From NCBI RefSeq assembly GCF_000710345.2, contig NZ_KL537415.1, positions 102,433 through 166,432 of the forward strand: a stretch of 64,000 nt of DNA, written 5' to 3'. The notes under the pieces were generated by a model. It worked only from the letters and a program-made list of their open reading frames with translations, did not search any database and was not told the origin of the DNA. Source of the stretch: Curtobacterium sp. S6. GTDB taxonomy: Bacteria > Actinomycetota > Actinomycetes > Actinomycetales > Micrococcaceae. Made by a program: the position numbers and the translations under genes. Positions 26,196 through 35,874 of the stretch are shown here, piece by piece (positions within the stretch are counted from its first letter, which is position 1; each line of letters begins with the position of its first letter).

Positions 26196-26894
26196 CTAGG
26201 CCCTCAGCCCCAGCAGGCCGTCGACGATGAAGACGATCCCGATCACCGCGAACAGGCAGGTCGTGACGACCTCGACCCGGAACCAGTACGCGCGCACCCA
26301 CCGGACCACGACCGCGCTCGAAGCGATCCAGGCGAACATCGAGAACCAGGCCAGCCCGATCGCCATGAACACGAGGACGAGGATCGCGGTCTGCCACCAC
26401 GGGTACCCGTGACTCATGAAGGGCGCCAACATCGCGCTGAAGAAGACGAGGGCCTTCGGGTTGGAGAGGTTCGTGGCGAGTCCCTTGAGGTACGCGCGTC
26501 GCGGGCTGGCCCGGCGGACCTTGACCCGCGGCCCGCCGCGTGAGGCGCCGCGCAGGGCCCACAGCCCGGACAGACCCACATAGGTCAGGAAGGCCCCGCC
26601 GAGGATCTTGAGGATCGGCACGATGGCGGGAAACAGCGCGATCAGCGCCCCGAGCCCGATCACGGCACCCATCATCCACAGGAAATTCCCCGTCATCACG
26701 CCCAGGGCCGACCAGAGCCCCAGAATGCGCGGATTCGGTGCGTTCTCCGCCGAGGCGTGGCCGTCCGACGCGGCGCGGTCCCGGTCGGCGTCTCGCGGGG
26801 CGGCCTGCTGAAGGATCATCAGCACGTCCGGCCCGGGCGCCACCAGCACGACGATCCAGGTCACCACGAGGGGAAGAGCGGTCAAGGGCGTCAC
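26196..26894 (-). CDS. LysE/RhtB-family exporter
   Basis: 232 aa, about six TM segments. Signatures seen are VAPGPDVLMIL near the N-terminus and GLATNLSNPKALVFF in the middle, both classic for the LysE/RhtB amino-acid efflux family. A polar 30-residue insert (RDADRDRAASDGHASAEN...) after TM1 is unusual. GTG 26894 has AGGAG 8 nt upstream. The substrate is probably an amino acid. Confidence 0.83.
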   Translation of the reverse strand: MTPLTALPLVVTWIVVLVAPGPDVLMILQQAAPRDADRDRAASDGHASAENAPNPRILGLWSALGVMTGNFLWMMGAVIGLGALIALFPAIVPILKILGGAFLTYVGLSGLWALRGASRGGPRVKVRRASPRRAYLKGLATNLSNPKALVFFSAMLAPFMSHGYPWWQTAILVLVFMAIGLAWFSMFAWIASSAVVVRWVRAYWFRVEVVTTCLFAVIGIVFIVDGLLGLRA

Positions 26895-27142
26895 GGGGGA
26901 TCTCCTGGAGGCAAAGTGGTCACGGCGTCGGCACGCGCCCCGACGGGGCCAGAGCCTCCCCAAAGTATCGTGTTCGCGACGTGCCCTGCATCCCGGAGAT
27001 GCCACGTGACGCACCGCGTCACGCGAGGCCGCCACGACGACTCCCCTTCACGTCCCACGGGGGCTCCCCGCCCCGGCGAGGCGGGCGCCCCCGCGTGACC
27101 AGGAAATATGCGGTGGGCGCCGAACCGACCTACGATATCCGG

Positions 27143-28024
27143 GTGAAGAAGCCATACGTCGTACGTCATGAGTGCTTGACCCTCCAGGAGGTCGAGAGGA
27201 CCTACACCCTGGTCGAGCCACACCATCACGGTCCGAACCCGCCCCTGATCATCGTGTTCCACGGTTCCGAGCAGAGTTCGCGCGTGTTCCGGAAGTTCAC
27301 CGGCGGGATTTTCGACGACGCCGCCGCGGCCACCGGCGCGATCCTCGCCTACCCGGACGGCTACCACCAACACTTCAACGACGCCCGCATCTGCATCTGC
27401 TCGAGCTTCGAAACCCGGAAACGCGGCATCGACGACGTCGCCTTCACCGCCGCGATCATCCACCGCACGGTTCAGACCCACGGCGTCGATCCGTCCCGCG
27501 TGTTCGTGGTCGGCTACTCCAACGGCGGTCAGATGGTCATCCGCCTCATCCACGAAGCCCCGAAGCTGCTGGCCGGGGCGGCGACGATCGCGGCCACGCA
27601 ACCGTCGCCGAGGAATTTTCTCCTCGCGGACCGATTGCCAACCAAGCCGAAGCCGGTCCGGCTGTTGGCCATTCACGGCACCGCCGACCCCCTCGCACCC
27701 TACGAAGGCGGCGAAGCCTCCCTGTGGGGGCACGAGTCTCGGGGCTGCGTGCTCTCGGCACCCGATTCCGCTGCATACTTCGCCCGACGCAACTGCATCA
27801 CCGCCACCCCAACGCGCGACCGGCCGATGGACGACGTCGAGGTCACCCGCTGGCGAGAGCCCGGCCGGGAACCCGTCGAACTGTGGACCGTCGAGGGCAT
27901 GGGCCACGTCGTGCCGTCGCCACGCAAGCTCTCGCCACGGCTGGGACCGGGCACGGACTCCTTCGTCGCCGCCGAGGTCATCGCGGAGTTCTTCGGCCTC
28001 GAAGCCGCACCGGCCGAGGGGTAG
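27143..28024 (+). CDS. Alpha/beta hydrolase, PHB-depolymerase/feruloyl-esterase family (LpqC-like)
   Basis: 293 aa. Esterase_PHB features are LIIVFHGSEQSS (oxyanion hole), GYSNGGQM (nucleophile Ser in GxSxG), AIHGTADPLAPYEGG (Asp) and a late GMGHVVP (His). No signal peptide with this start, so cytosolic. GTG 27143 lies 6 nt downstream of TACGAT with no ribosome site, suggesting a leaderless mRNA. An in-frame GTG at 27095 would add 16 residues. Substrate unknown. Confidence 0.78.
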   Translation: MKKPYVVRHECLTLQEVERTYTLVEPHHHGPNPPLIIVFHGSEQSSRVFRKFTGGIFDDAAAATGAILAYPDGYHQHFNDARICICSSFETRKRGIDDVAFTAAIIHRTVQTHGVDPSRVFVVGYSNGGQMVIRLIHEAPKLLAGAATIAATQPSPRNFLLADRLPTKPKPVRLLAIHGTADPLAPYEGGEASLWGHESRGCVLSAPDSAAYFARRNCITATPTRDRPMDDVEVTRWREPGREPVELWTVEGMGHVVPSPRKLSPRLGPGTDSFVAAEVIAEFFGLEAAPAEG

Positions 28025-28261
28025 AACCAGCACTACCCCGAACATCAGCCCGTCCCCCACTGTCCGCGAGCTCATTCCGAGCGATGCTGGACGGGTGACG
28101 TAGCGCCGATCCGAAGAGAAGACCTCCCCCGCCCGGTGAGTCCGTCTCGACCACTGCACAACTCACCGGGCCGGCATCTTCCTCTTCGGCTCGGCCTCGT
28201 CCTGACCCGGCGTGTAACGTCACGGATAGCTAAGACCCGGAACCACGAGGCGAAGGACACC

Positions 28262-29650
28262 ATGAATCGGTCGATGTGGAGCATGCTGAGGAGCCCCTGG
28301 TACCTCGTCTCGGCGGCGCCGTGGGCCGCGCTCATCAGCATGGTCATCCAACCTTCGGTTTTCTTCTTCGGGCTCTTCTTCTTCTGGTTCTCCGTTTCTC
28401 TGGCGTCCACCGTTAACCCGATTCAATACCCCACCGGATTCATTATCGAAATGCTCTTGATGGTGATCTTGTGCGGTGGTTTTCTACCGATCCTCGGGCT
28501 GTGGTTCAGTTACGTCGAACGAGGGCGCCTCTGGGTGCTCGGGTTCCGAGACATCCCCTCTGCTCACGTTGCCCTACCATTGCGACCAGTCAAAGTATGG
28601 TTCGTGACGCGCTACAGGGAGCCCGCCTCCTGGCGCAATGTACTGGCAATGGCGGCCTCTACGATGTTCGGCATCGCCACTATGGTCGTCTTCCTCTTTG
28701 AAGGCATGTTCCTCGGCGTCACCGCGTTTCTGTGGGCGGTGACGGGGGGCCTTCACCGTAGTCTTTCCGCGAGCGACCTGGAGTCTATTCCGATTCGGGT
28801 CTCGTGGTTAACCAAGGGCCACCTTGCCGCGGACGACTGGTGGATGGCGGCCCTGACGTTCCTAGGATTCCTCCTCCTCTTCGCATACTTCAACGGGCTA
28901 TACGCCGCGATCACGGGCACGGTTTCAAAACTCCTGCTCAGCCCACGCCCCGAGGAGATCGAGCGCCAGGTTCACCAGCTGACCTCGTCCCGCGCCCGGA
29001 TCCTGGACAACTTCGAATCCGAACGCCGCCGCATCGAACGGGACCTTCACGACGGCGTCCAGCAGGAACTGGTCAACCTCAACCTCCGCCTGGGGTTGGC
29101 GGAATTCGAGCTGCAAATGCTCGAGGGCCAAGGGGTGGACGCGTCCGCGGCCCGCGAGCAGGTCGTGCGCGCCCAGGAGCAGATGAACCACGCCCTGCAG
29201 ACTCTCCGCAATACGGTCCGCGGCATCTACCCCGCCGTCTTGGAGGACCACGGCCTGAAGGCGGCGCTGGAAGAGCTCGCGAATAACTGCATGTTGCCCG
29301 TGCACCTCCACTACACCGCAGCGGAACAGCTCCCCAATGACGTCCAGCGGACCGCCTATTATCTGGCGAACGAGGCGGTAACGAACGCCCTCAAGCATTC
29401 CACCGCCAACGCACTGTGGATCAACGCATCGGTCGAGGGTTCCGCCCTGCTCGTCGAGGTCACGGACAACGGCCAGGGCGGCGCGGACATGAGCCGAGGC
29501 ACAGGCATCTCGGGGCTCAACGAACGCGTGCAACCGCTCGGCGGCGAGGTCTGGGTGGACTCCCCCGTGGGCGGCCCGACCACCCTCTCCGGACGCCTGC
29601 CGCTGCGCGCCGATGCTTCCGCGAACAACCCGGCGCCGGCGGACGCGTAA
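28262..29650 (+). CDS. NarL/DegS-type sensor histidine kinase
   Basis: 462 aa. The N-terminal membrane part (res ~1-235) has about six TM segments and no recognised sensor domain. The HisKA_3 dimerisation domain has the phospho-acceptor His263 in RRIERDLHDGVQQE. The HATPase has N-box NEAVTNALKHS near residue 370 and DNGQGGADMSRGTGISGLNER. Partner is the LuxR-type response regulator at 30557. ATG 28262 follows GAAGGA. The stimulus is likely membrane-perceived. The DUF1445 gene sits between sensor and regulator. Confidence 0.87.
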   Translation: MNRSMWSMLRSPWYLVSAAPWAALISMVIQPSVFFFGLFFFWFSVSLASTVNPIQYPTGFIIEMLLMVILCGGFLPILGLWFSYVERGRLWVLGFRDIPSAHVALPLRPVKVWFVTRYREPASWRNVLAMAASTMFGIATMVVFLFEGMFLGVTAFLWAVTGGLHRSLSASDLESIPIRVSWLTKGHLAADDWWMAALTFLGFLLLFAYFNGLYAAITGTVSKLLLSPRPEEIERQVHQLTSSRARILDNFESERRRIERDLHDGVQQELVNLNLRLGLAEFELQMLEGQGVDASAAREQVVRAQEQMNHALQTLRNTVRGIYPAVLEDHGLKAALEELANNCMLPVHLHYTAAEQLPNDVQRTAYYLANEAVTNALKHSTANALWINASVEGSALLVEVTDNGQGGADMSRGTGISGLNERVQPLGGEVWVDSPVGGPTTLSGRLPLRADASANNPAPADA

Positions 29651-29659
29651 CCTGGGAAA

Positions 29660-30454
29660 ATGCCCGAGATCCCAGACCTGACGACCCTGCTCCCCGCCGA
29701 GGCGCGCGCCCGGTTCCGCCACGGCCTCGTGCGCCCCACCGCCGGGATCTCGCGGGGCTACGCCCAGGCGAACGTGATCATCGTTCCCCGGGACCTCGCC
29801 TTCGACGTGTTGCTCTTCGCTCAGCGCAACCCCAAGTCGTGCCCCGTCCTGGACGTTCTCGACGCCGGGCAGACCACCGGACGGCTCATGGCGGGCGGCG
29901 ACATCCGCACGGACATCCCCGAATACATCGTCTACGAGCACGGCGAACCGGTCGAGCGGCTGACCGACATCACCGGCCGGTGGCGCGGGGACCTGGTGAC
30001 CTTCATCGTGGGATGTTCCTTCACCTTCGAGACCGCCCTTCTGGACGCCGGCATTCCGGTGGCCCACATCGACCAGGGCGTCAACGTTCCGATGTACCGC
30101 ACGTCGGTTCCGTGTTCCCCCGCGGGGTCGCTGGGCGGGCCGCTGGTCGTGTCGATGCGCCCGCTGCCCGCGTCTCAGGTGGCCGACGCCGTACGCATCA
30201 CCTCCCGGTACCCCGCCGTCCACGGCGCGCCCGTGCACGTCGGGAACCCGGCCGAGATCGGCATCGAGGATCTCGGCCGCCCCGACTTCGGCGACCCGGT
30301 CCGCATACCCGAGGGGCACATCCCGGTCTTTTGGGCCTGCGGCGTGACACCCCAGGCGGCGGTGATGGCTTCCCGACCGGAGTTCGCCATCGGGCACGCG
30401 CCGGGCCACATGCTGATCACCGATGCCCGCGATGTCGAGTACGCGATCCCCTGA
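29660..30454 (+). CDS. DUF1445 putative hydro-lyase (YcsI / D-glutamate cyclase-like)
   Basis: 264 aa, full length for the family. Conserved signatures seen are [42 protein letters not shown] and [10 protein letters not shown]. The family is annotated as hydro-lyase and is related to a mammalian D-glutamate cyclase; the true reaction in bacteria is unknown. The ATG lies 6 nt after TAACCT (29648-29653), so it is probably leaderless and separately transcribed, even though it stands between the kinase and response-regulator genes. Confidence 0.82.
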   Translation: MPEIPDLTTLLPAEARARFRHGLVRPTAGISRGYAQANVIIVPRDLAFDVLLFAQRNPKSCPVLDVLDAGQTTGRLMAGGDIRTDIPEYIVYEHGEPVERLTDITGRWRGDLVTFIVGCSFTFETALLDAGIPVAHIDQGVNVPMYRTSVPCSPAGSLGGPLVVSMRPLPASQVADAVRITSRYPAVHGAPVHVGNPAEIGIEDLGRPDFGDPVRIPEGHIPVFWACGVTPQAAVMASRPEFAIGHAPGHMLITDARDVEYAIP

Positions 30455-30556
30455 GTGATGACCTCGGAGACGGCAAAAAGATAACCTAGTGACGGTGGGC
30501 TCCCGGGAACCACGGCGGCCCACCCCCGTTCCTCGACGCTTTCGAAAGGCCAACCA

Positions 30557-31219
30557 GTGCGCATAGTTCTTGCGGAAGACTCGACCCTGCTTCGGGAAGG
30601 GCTCGTCATGGTCCTGACCAGGCTCGGCCACGAGGTCACCCGGCAGGTCGAGGACGCCGACGCCCTGCTGACGGCCGTGGACCAGGCTCGCGGGGGCGAG
30701 GGGGTCGACGTGGTGATCACGGACGTTCGGATGCCACCGACCAACACCAACGACGGCCTCCAAGCCGCTCACACGCTCCGCGAGCGCTACCCGCGGTTGC
30801 CCGTGCTGGTCCTGTCTCAGTACATCGCCTCGGCCTATGCGCGGGAGCTGTTTTCCGCGGATTCCTCGGGTCTCGGCTACCTCCTCAAGGACAGGGTCGC
30901 CAAGGTCGAGGACTTCGCTCGTGCCCTCGAGACCGTCGCCGGCGGCGGCACGGTGATCGACCCCGACGTCGTGAAGCACCTCATGGGCAACGCCTCGGCC
31001 GACAACCGCTCGTCGTCCTTGGACCTGTTGACGCCTCGGGAGACCGAGATCCTCAACCTCATGGCCCAGGGCAAAGCCAATGCGGAAATCGAGCGGGAAC
31101 TGTATGTGTCTTCCGCTACTGTGGCCAAACACATCGGAAATATTTTCGACAAGCTCGGTCTCGATCCCGACGCGGGAAACCGCCGCGTACGCGCCGTACT
31201 CGCGTTCCTAGACAAGTAA
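30557..31219 (+). CDS. NarL/FixJ-type response regulator
   Basis: 220 aa. The receiver domain has VLAEDS at strand 1, phospho-acceptor Asp near residue 55 in VVITDVRMPP, and a Lys in LLKDRV. The LuxR-type HTH spans ~148-205 (LTPRETEILNLMAQGKANAEI). The partner is the histidine kinase at 28262. GTG 30557 is preceded by GAAAGG. Targets unknown. Confidence 0.9.
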   Translation: MRIVLAEDSTLLREGLVMVLTRLGHEVTRQVEDADALLTAVDQARGGEGVDVVITDVRMPPTNTNDGLQAAHTLRERYPRLPVLVLSQYIASAYARELFSADSSGLGYLLKDRVAKVEDFARALETVAGGGTVIDPDVVKHLMGNASADNRSSSLDLLTPRETEILNLMAQGKANAEIERELYVSSATVAKHIGNIFDKLGLDPDAGNRRVRAVLAFLDK

Positions 31220-31320
31220 AATTCCGCGGGTTGTCAGGGAGCATTCGGCGTGCGCACCGGAGATGTTCCCCCTGCCCAGCGGAGACCCACAAGAAATTTC
31301 CTCAACCATGGTTTTCAAAG

Positions 31321-31354
31321 TTTTGATTTGCAAAAATGCTAGTACTCTTTGTAC
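31321..31354. promoter_or_regulatory. Two adjacent palindromes in the MarR control region
   Basis: TTTTG-N5-CAAAA (31321-31335) and GTAC-N5-GTAC (31342-31354) lie about 80-115 bp upstream of the MarR start codon in an AT-rich promoter stretch. Likely autoregulatory sites of the MarR protein. Confidence 0.45.
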
Positions 31355-31435
31355 GCATGGCAATTACTCGCGCGCGGAAAAATCGCGCTCCGCGAGTGGT
31401 CGCCGTTGCAGAGAAACCACCAAGGGAGAGAACCG

Positions 31436-31909
31436 TTGACAGAACCACAAGATAGCCCGGTCGGGACTGAGGAGAAGATCCGAGCCGACTCGTGGCGAGA
31501 GTATTTCGAGACGTCGCAAATGCTGATGAATAAGCTCGAGCAGCTGCTCCGCAAGGACACCGCTCTTCGCTTGGCCGATTACGACGTGTGCCAGCTCTTG
31601 TTCAATGCCAAGGACCGGCGTCTGCGGCTGGGTGACATCGCCCACGAAATGGTCTTTTCCCCGTCCCGCCTGAGCTACCAGGTGGGCGTCCTCTGCGACA
31701 AGGGGATCCTCCGCCGCATCGAGGATACGACCGACGGCCGCGCGGCTTTCGCGGAGCTGACCAGCCACGGCATGGAGATTTTCCTGGAGGCCCGGGCGAT
31801 CCACAAGAAGCACGTCCAGGACATGTTCAATGACCTCGTCACCCTCGAAGAGGCCGAGGTCGTCCACGGCGTCTTCAGCCGGGTTCGCGAGCGCCTGCGC
31901 CGCGGCTAG
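31436..31909 (+). CDS. MarR-family transcriptional regulator
   Basis: 157 aa. The winged HTH spans ~45-110 (LRLGDIAHEMVFSPSRLSYQV recognition region, then RRIEDTTDGRAAF wing). The start is TTG 31436 with AGGGAGAG 5 nt upstream; longer frames have no ribosome site. Two palindromes upstream suggest autoregulation. No co-oriented target follows: a strong terminator comes directly after. Confidence 0.82.
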   Translation: MTEPQDSPVGTEEKIRADSWREYFETSQMLMNKLEQLLRKDTALRLADYDVCQLLFNAKDRRLRLGDIAHEMVFSPSRLSYQVGVLCDKGILRRIEDTTDGRAAFAELTSHGMEIFLEARAIHKKHVQDMFNDLVTLEEAEVVHGVFSRVRERLRRG

Positions 31910-31930
31910 CTAAAACTTCAGAACCACAAC

Positions 31931-31974
31931 GACGGGCCCGCACGCCTCGCCCCAGCGAGGACTGCGGGCCCGTC
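31931..31974. terminator. Terminator after MarR gene
   Basis: GACGGGCCCGCA...TGCGGGCCCGTC perfect 12-bp stem between convergent genes. Confidence 0.75.
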
Positions 31975-32010
31975 GTCGCGTGCGGGGCGCGGCACGGCCC
32001 GCGCGTGCAG

Positions 32011-32265
32011 CTAGGACCGGGCGGTGCTCGACGTCCGCGTTGCGGCGGGCTGGCCCTGGGCGGGGGCGGAGCGTTCCAGCTGCTCGGCCTTGCGCAGTTC
32101 TTCGCGATTATGGCTGACCATGGAGGCCACGACGTTCAGGGCGATGCCCGCCAGGAGCAGAATCCATCCCAGGACGCCCAGGTGGGCCGTCATCAGGATG
32201 GCGCCCACGAGGAGCGCGAAGAGTGAGGTCAGATACGCGGGGGTGAGGAAGACGCGATAGTTCAT
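32011..32265 (-). CDS. Small two-TM membrane protein
   Basis: 84 aa with two hydrophobic helices (res ~10-28 and ~32-48), then a charged, Ala/Pro/Gln-rich cytosolic tail. It lies 12 bp downstream of the antiporter gene on the same strand, so is probably co-transcribed. It may be an accessory or unrelated small membrane protein. Family not recognised. Confidence 0.65.
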   Translation of the reverse strand: MNYRVFLTPAYLTSLFALLVGAILMTAHLGVLGWILLLAGIALNVVASMVSHNREELRKAEQLERSAPAQGQPAATRTSSTARS

Positions 32266-32277
32266 GCCTCTATTTCA

Positions 32278-33942
32278 TCACGAGGTCGGCGGCGCCGAAT
32301 CACCAGGCTCTTTCCTGACCGGCTTGGCTGCCGTCGGCGCGGGCCCGTCCGTTCGCATGACCGGCAGGATCCCCGCCATGTCGGGATTTTCGACAGCCGC
32401 CAGCTGGTCCAGGCGGCGCAGGACCTGGTCGACGGTCGTGGGGTCGACGCCGCGGTCCGAGCGGGCTCGAATCACCTCGTCCTGGGCCGCGTTCAGCGCG
32501 ACCTCACGCATCTTGGTGAACATCTTGCGGCGCTTGATGCGCTCCCGCATCTGCTGTTCGTAGACCTCGGTGCTCTCGACCTCTTGGGGGCTCCGGGGAA
32601 CCATGCGGCGGTAGAGCTCCGAGACCGTGGCGACCAGTTCCGGGGGCGCGTCCTTGGCGGAATCCCTCACGGCCTCCATCGCGGCGCGCTGAGCCCTTTG
32701 CAAGAGTTCGCGCTCTTGCCGATCCTGCTGGTCCTCTTGGTCGAGCCCCAGCATCTTGACGAGTATGGGCAGGGTCAACCCGGGGAAGACCATCGTGAAG
32801 AGAAGCACCATGAACGCGATGACCAGGACCTCGGAGCGGAAGCCGAAGCCGACCGTGGGCAAGGAGAGGGCCAGGGCCAGGGTGACCAGCCCGCGCATCC
32901 CGGACCACGTCATCACGAGGGCCTCGCCGAAGGTTCGCGGCGTCATGTAGCGCCGGCCCTTTTTGGTCATCAGTAGCGCGATGCCGCACATCCACGCCAG
33001 GCGCAGCAGAATCACCACGGCCGAGATGATGACCCCGTGCAGGATCATTTCCCCCAGGCGATCCCCCGCGTCGGCGATGACCTCCCGGACCTGGAGGCCG
33101 ATCAGGCCAAATGCGACGCCGGTGATCAGCATTTCGAGGACGCCCCAGAACGCCGTGCCGCTGAGCCGGTCTTCGGGTTCCAGGTCGCCCATCGTGCTGG
33201 ACATCTGCACCGCGCCCACCACCACCGCGATGACACCCGAGGCGTGGATTTCCTCCGAGGCGATGTAGATCGCGAACGGCATGACCAGGGTCAGCCCGGA
33301 CCGGGCCACGCTCGACGTCAGATGCCGCCGGGCGATGCCGCCGAGCCACCCAAAGAGGAGCCCCGCGGCGACCGCCGCCACCGCCGTGTAGAGAAATTGC
33401 AGGCCGAGCATCGGCGCGGAAAGGTGGCCGTGATCGGTGATCGCCGCGAGCGCGGCCTGGAAGGCCACGAGGGACACGGCGTCGTTGAACAGCCCCTCGG
33501 TCTGGAGCGTCGCGACGATGCGCCGCGGGATCCCGACGGGTTCGGCGACGGCCTCGACCGCGACGGGGTCGGGCGGGGCCACGGCGGCCCCGATCGCGAC
33601 GGCGGCCGCGATGGTCATGCCGGGGACGAAGACGAGGGCCGTCCACGAGACGGCCAGGATGGTGATCGCGACCAGGACCACCGAGTAGATGACGATCGCC
33701 CGCCAGTTCGTCCGGAACATTTGCCAACTGGCCCGCTGCCCCAGCGCCCACAACAGTGGGGGCAGGAATATCGGCAGGATCAGCTCGGGCTCGATGCTGA
33801 CGTTGGGCACCGCCGGGATGAAGATGATCGCCGCAACGGCGAGGGTCAGCAGCACCGGCCAGGGCAGGTTGAAACGGTCGCCAACGCCGACCAAAACCAG
33901 CGTTGCCAACAAAATCACGATGATCACGATCATGAAGTCCAC
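32278..33942 (-). CDS. CPA1-family Na+/H+ antiporter
   Basis: 554 aa. Twelve or so TM segments. Family residues are PPDPVAVEAVAEP and EGLFNDAVSLVAF, the ND pair of CPA1 exchangers. A long C-terminal cytosolic region (~170 aa, charged, helical) probably regulates activity. It exchanges Na+ (or K+) for H+ for pH and salt tolerance. GTG 33942 has AAGG 8 nt upstream. An ATG at 33933 is an alternative start. Confidence 0.87.
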   Translation of the reverse strand: MDFMIVIIVILLATLVLVGVGDRFNLPWPVLLTLAVAAIIFIPAVPNVSIEPELILPIFLPPLLWALGQRASWQMFRTNWRAIVIYSVVLVAITILAVSWTALVFVPGMTIAAAVAIGAAVAPPDPVAVEAVAEPVGIPRRIVATLQTEGLFNDAVSLVAFQAALAAITDHGHLSAPMLGLQFLYTAVAAVAAGLLFGWLGGIARRHLTSSVARSGLTLVMPFAIYIASEEIHASGVIAVVVGAVQMSSTMGDLEPEDRLSGTAFWGVLEMLITGVAFGLIGLQVREVIADAGDRLGEMILHGVIISAVVILLRLAWMCGIALLMTKKGRRYMTPRTFGEALVMTWSGMRGLVTLALALSLPTVGFGFRSEVLVIAFMVLLFTMVFPGLTLPILVKMLGLDQEDQQDRQERELLQRAQRAAMEAVRDSAKDAPPELVATVSELYRRMVPRSPQEVESTEVYEQQMRERIKRRKMFTKMREVALNAAQDEVIRARSDRGVDPTTVDQVLRRLDQLAAVENPDMAGILPVMRTDGPAPTAAKPVRKEPGDSAPPTS

Positions 33943-34078
33943 AATCCGACCTTACGTGGCGCGCGCTCCTCGGGGAGATCCGAACTCCAGAATGTGGGAA
34001 GTCCGCAAGGGAGTGTGACATGGGCAATCGCCGCCCCCGCGGCGGTCGTGAACCGTCACGCGAGCGCGGCTGGCCATC

Positions 34079-35152
34079 TCACGCGTTGGGCGCCGCGGCC
34101 GTTCCTACCCCGCGGCGCCGCAGGGATACCCGCTCGGCCCGCTCCTCGTGTTCGGCCACGAGGTCGCGACCCTCGGCGCCCAGGACCTCGAACCCCGCGT
34201 CGCGGATCATTCGCAAGTCGTCCAGGGCCGACTGGCCTTCGCTGGTCAGGTAGTCGCCCAGAAAGAGGGAATTGACCACGTGCAGGGCGAGCGGTTGCAG
34301 GGTCCGCAGGTGCATCTCGCGACCTCCGGCCATGCGGACCTCCCGCTGCGGGGCCGCCATGCGAACCATCGAGAGGATGCGGAGGCATTTCAGCGGGTCG
34401 AGCTCCCACGTCCCTTCCAGGGGCGTGCCCTCGAAAGGCATCAGGAAGTTGACGGGTATCGATTCGGACCCCAGGTCCACGAGCGTGTAGACGGCGTCGA
34501 CCAGTTGCTCGGGGGTCTCACCCATGCCGACGATCAGCCCCGAGCACGCCTGGAGCCCGGCGTCTCGCACGTGCTCGACCGTGGCCACGCGCTCCCCGAA
34601 GCCGTGCGTGGTGCAGATGTCCCCGTAGTGGTCCTCGGAGGTGTTGAGGTTGTGGTTATAGGCGTCGGCGCCCGCGTCCCTCAACCGTTCGGCCTGGCCC
34701 TCGCGCAGGATTCCCAGGCACGCGCACACCTCGACGTCGGGATTGGTGGCCTTGAGACCGTCGATCATCCCAGCCACACGGTCGACGTCGCGGTCCGTGG
34801 GGCCTTTTCCGCTGGCCACCATGCACACCCGCGCGGCGCCGCCCGCGATGCCGAGTTCGGCCTGACGGACCGCCTCGTCGGGTTTGATCCAGGTGTACTT
34901 GAGGATTTCCGCGGCCGAACCCAGGCGCTGGGAACAATAGGTGCAGTCCTCGGGGCAGAGCCCCGATTTCAGGTTCACCAGGTAATTGAGTTTGACGGTG
35001 TTGCCGAAATGCTCGCGCCGCAGCTCGGCGGCCGCGGCGACGATGCCCAGCGTGGCCGCGTCGGGGGCGTCGAGAATCGCGAGCGCTTCCTCGCGGGTCA
35101 GGGGTTGGCCCGCGGAGATTCGGCGCGCCAGGTCAAGGGGTTGAATATCCAT
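34079..35152 (-). CDS. bioB: Biotin synthase
   Basis: 357-aa radical SAM enzyme converting dethiobiotin to biotin. The radical-SAM cluster motif is [10 protein letters not shown] near residue 68. Other family parts are [21 protein letters not shown] and [14 protein letters not shown]. The start is ATG 35152; GTG 35167 in frame is possible. Immediately upstream are a 15-bp palindrome TTGAACA-G-TGTTCAA and a further TTGAACA half-site, the sequence type bound by BioQ. No bioF, bioA or bioD is nearby. Confidence 0.92.
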   Translation of the reverse strand: MDIQPLDLARRISAGQPLTREEALAILDAPDAATLGIVAAAAELRREHFGNTVKLNYLVNLKSGLCPEDCTYCSQRLGSAAEILKYTWIKPDEAVRQAELGIAGGAARVCMVASGKGPTDRDVDRVAGMIDGLKATNPDVEVCACLGILREGQAERLRDAGADAYNHNLNTSEDHYGDICTTHGFGERVATVEHVRDAGLQACSGLIVGMGETPEQLVDAVYTLVDLGSESIPVNFLMPFEGTPLEGTWELDPLKCLRILSMVRMAAPQREVRMAGGREMHLRTLQPLALHVVNSLFLGDYLTSEGQSALDDLRMIRDAGFEVLGAEGRDLVAEHEERAERVSLRRRGVGTAAAPNA

Positions 35153-35159
35153 GCCAGCA

Positions 35160-35187
35160 TTGAACACGGTTTTTGAACAGTGTTCAA
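35160..35187. promoter_or_regulatory. BioQ-type operator upstream of bioB
   Basis: A half-site TTGAACA (35160-35166) precedes the perfect palindrome TTGAACA-G-TGTTCAA (35173-35187). The core TGAAC-N3-GTTCA resembles the TetR-family BioQ operators of Corynebacterium and Mycobacterium biotin genes. It lies 8-35 bp upstream of bioB ATG. Confidence 0.65.
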
Positions 35188-35303
35188 TGATGAATCGCGG
35201 GACACCCCTGACGAGGATCGGCTCTCAGCGCACACGGGTTCCGCCGGAGGCCGTCGCGGACGTAGCGTAAAAGCGAAAAGTACTTCTCAGAAAGGATTTC
35301 ACC

Positions 35304-35840
35304 ATGGCAGATTTGAACGGAAAGACCATCGCCTTCCTGCTGACCAACGGCGTCGAGGAGGTCGAACTGACCCGCCCGCGCAAGGCCCTCGACGAGGCCG
35401 GCGCCAAGACCGTCATTGTCTCCCCGGCCGAGGGCTCCCTGACGGCCATGAACGGCGACTGGGACCACGGCGACACCTTCCCCGTGGATGTTCCGCTCTC
35501 CGAGGCTGATCCGAGCGATTTCGACGCGCTGGTATTGCCCGGCGGAACCATCAATGCCGACACCCTGCGGATCGCGGACGGCGCCACGGAGTTCGTGCGC
35601 GCCTTCTTCGATCGGGAGAAGACGGTCGCCGCGATCTGCCACGCGCCGTGGATCCTCGCGCAGGCCGATCTCGCGCGCGGGCGCCACCTGACCTCGTTCT
35701 CCTCGATCAGCACGGACCTGATCAACGCGGGGGCCGAGTGGGAGGATTCCCCGGTGGTCGTGGACGGCAACCTCATCACGAGCCGCAACCCCAACGACAT
35801 CGACGCCTTCAACGCCGCGATCTCCGAGGCCCTCTCCTAA
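35304..35840 (+). CDS. DJ-1/PfpI-family protein
   Basis: 178 aa. The catalytic nucleophile elbow is AAICHAPWIL (Cys near res 113), the acidic residue is in the NGVEEVEL segment (Glu), and VLPGGTINADTLR is the family loop, as in YhbO/PfpI stress proteins. Roles reported for the family include deglycase, chaperone and protease activities. ATG 35304 is preceded by AGAAAGGA. It stands between bioB and the TetR gene. Confidence 0.85.
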   Translation: MADLNGKTIAFLLTNGVEEVELTRPRKALDEAGAKTVIVSPAEGSLTAMNGDWDHGDTFPVDVPLSEADPSDFDALVLPGGTINADTLRIADGATEFVRAFFDREKTVAAICHAPWILAQADLARGRHLTSFSSISTDLINAGAEWEDSPVVVDGNLITSRNPNDIDAFNAAISEALS

Positions 35841-35862
35841 TCCAGGCGTCGGGACCGATCGG

Positions 35863-35868
35863 TAGACT
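35863..35868 (+). promoter_or_regulatory. -10 box of leaderless TetR gene
   Basis: TAGACT is followed by 6 nt and the GTG start at 35875, the layout of a leaderless actinobacterial transcript. Confidence 0.55.
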
Positions 35869-35874
35869 CTTTCC

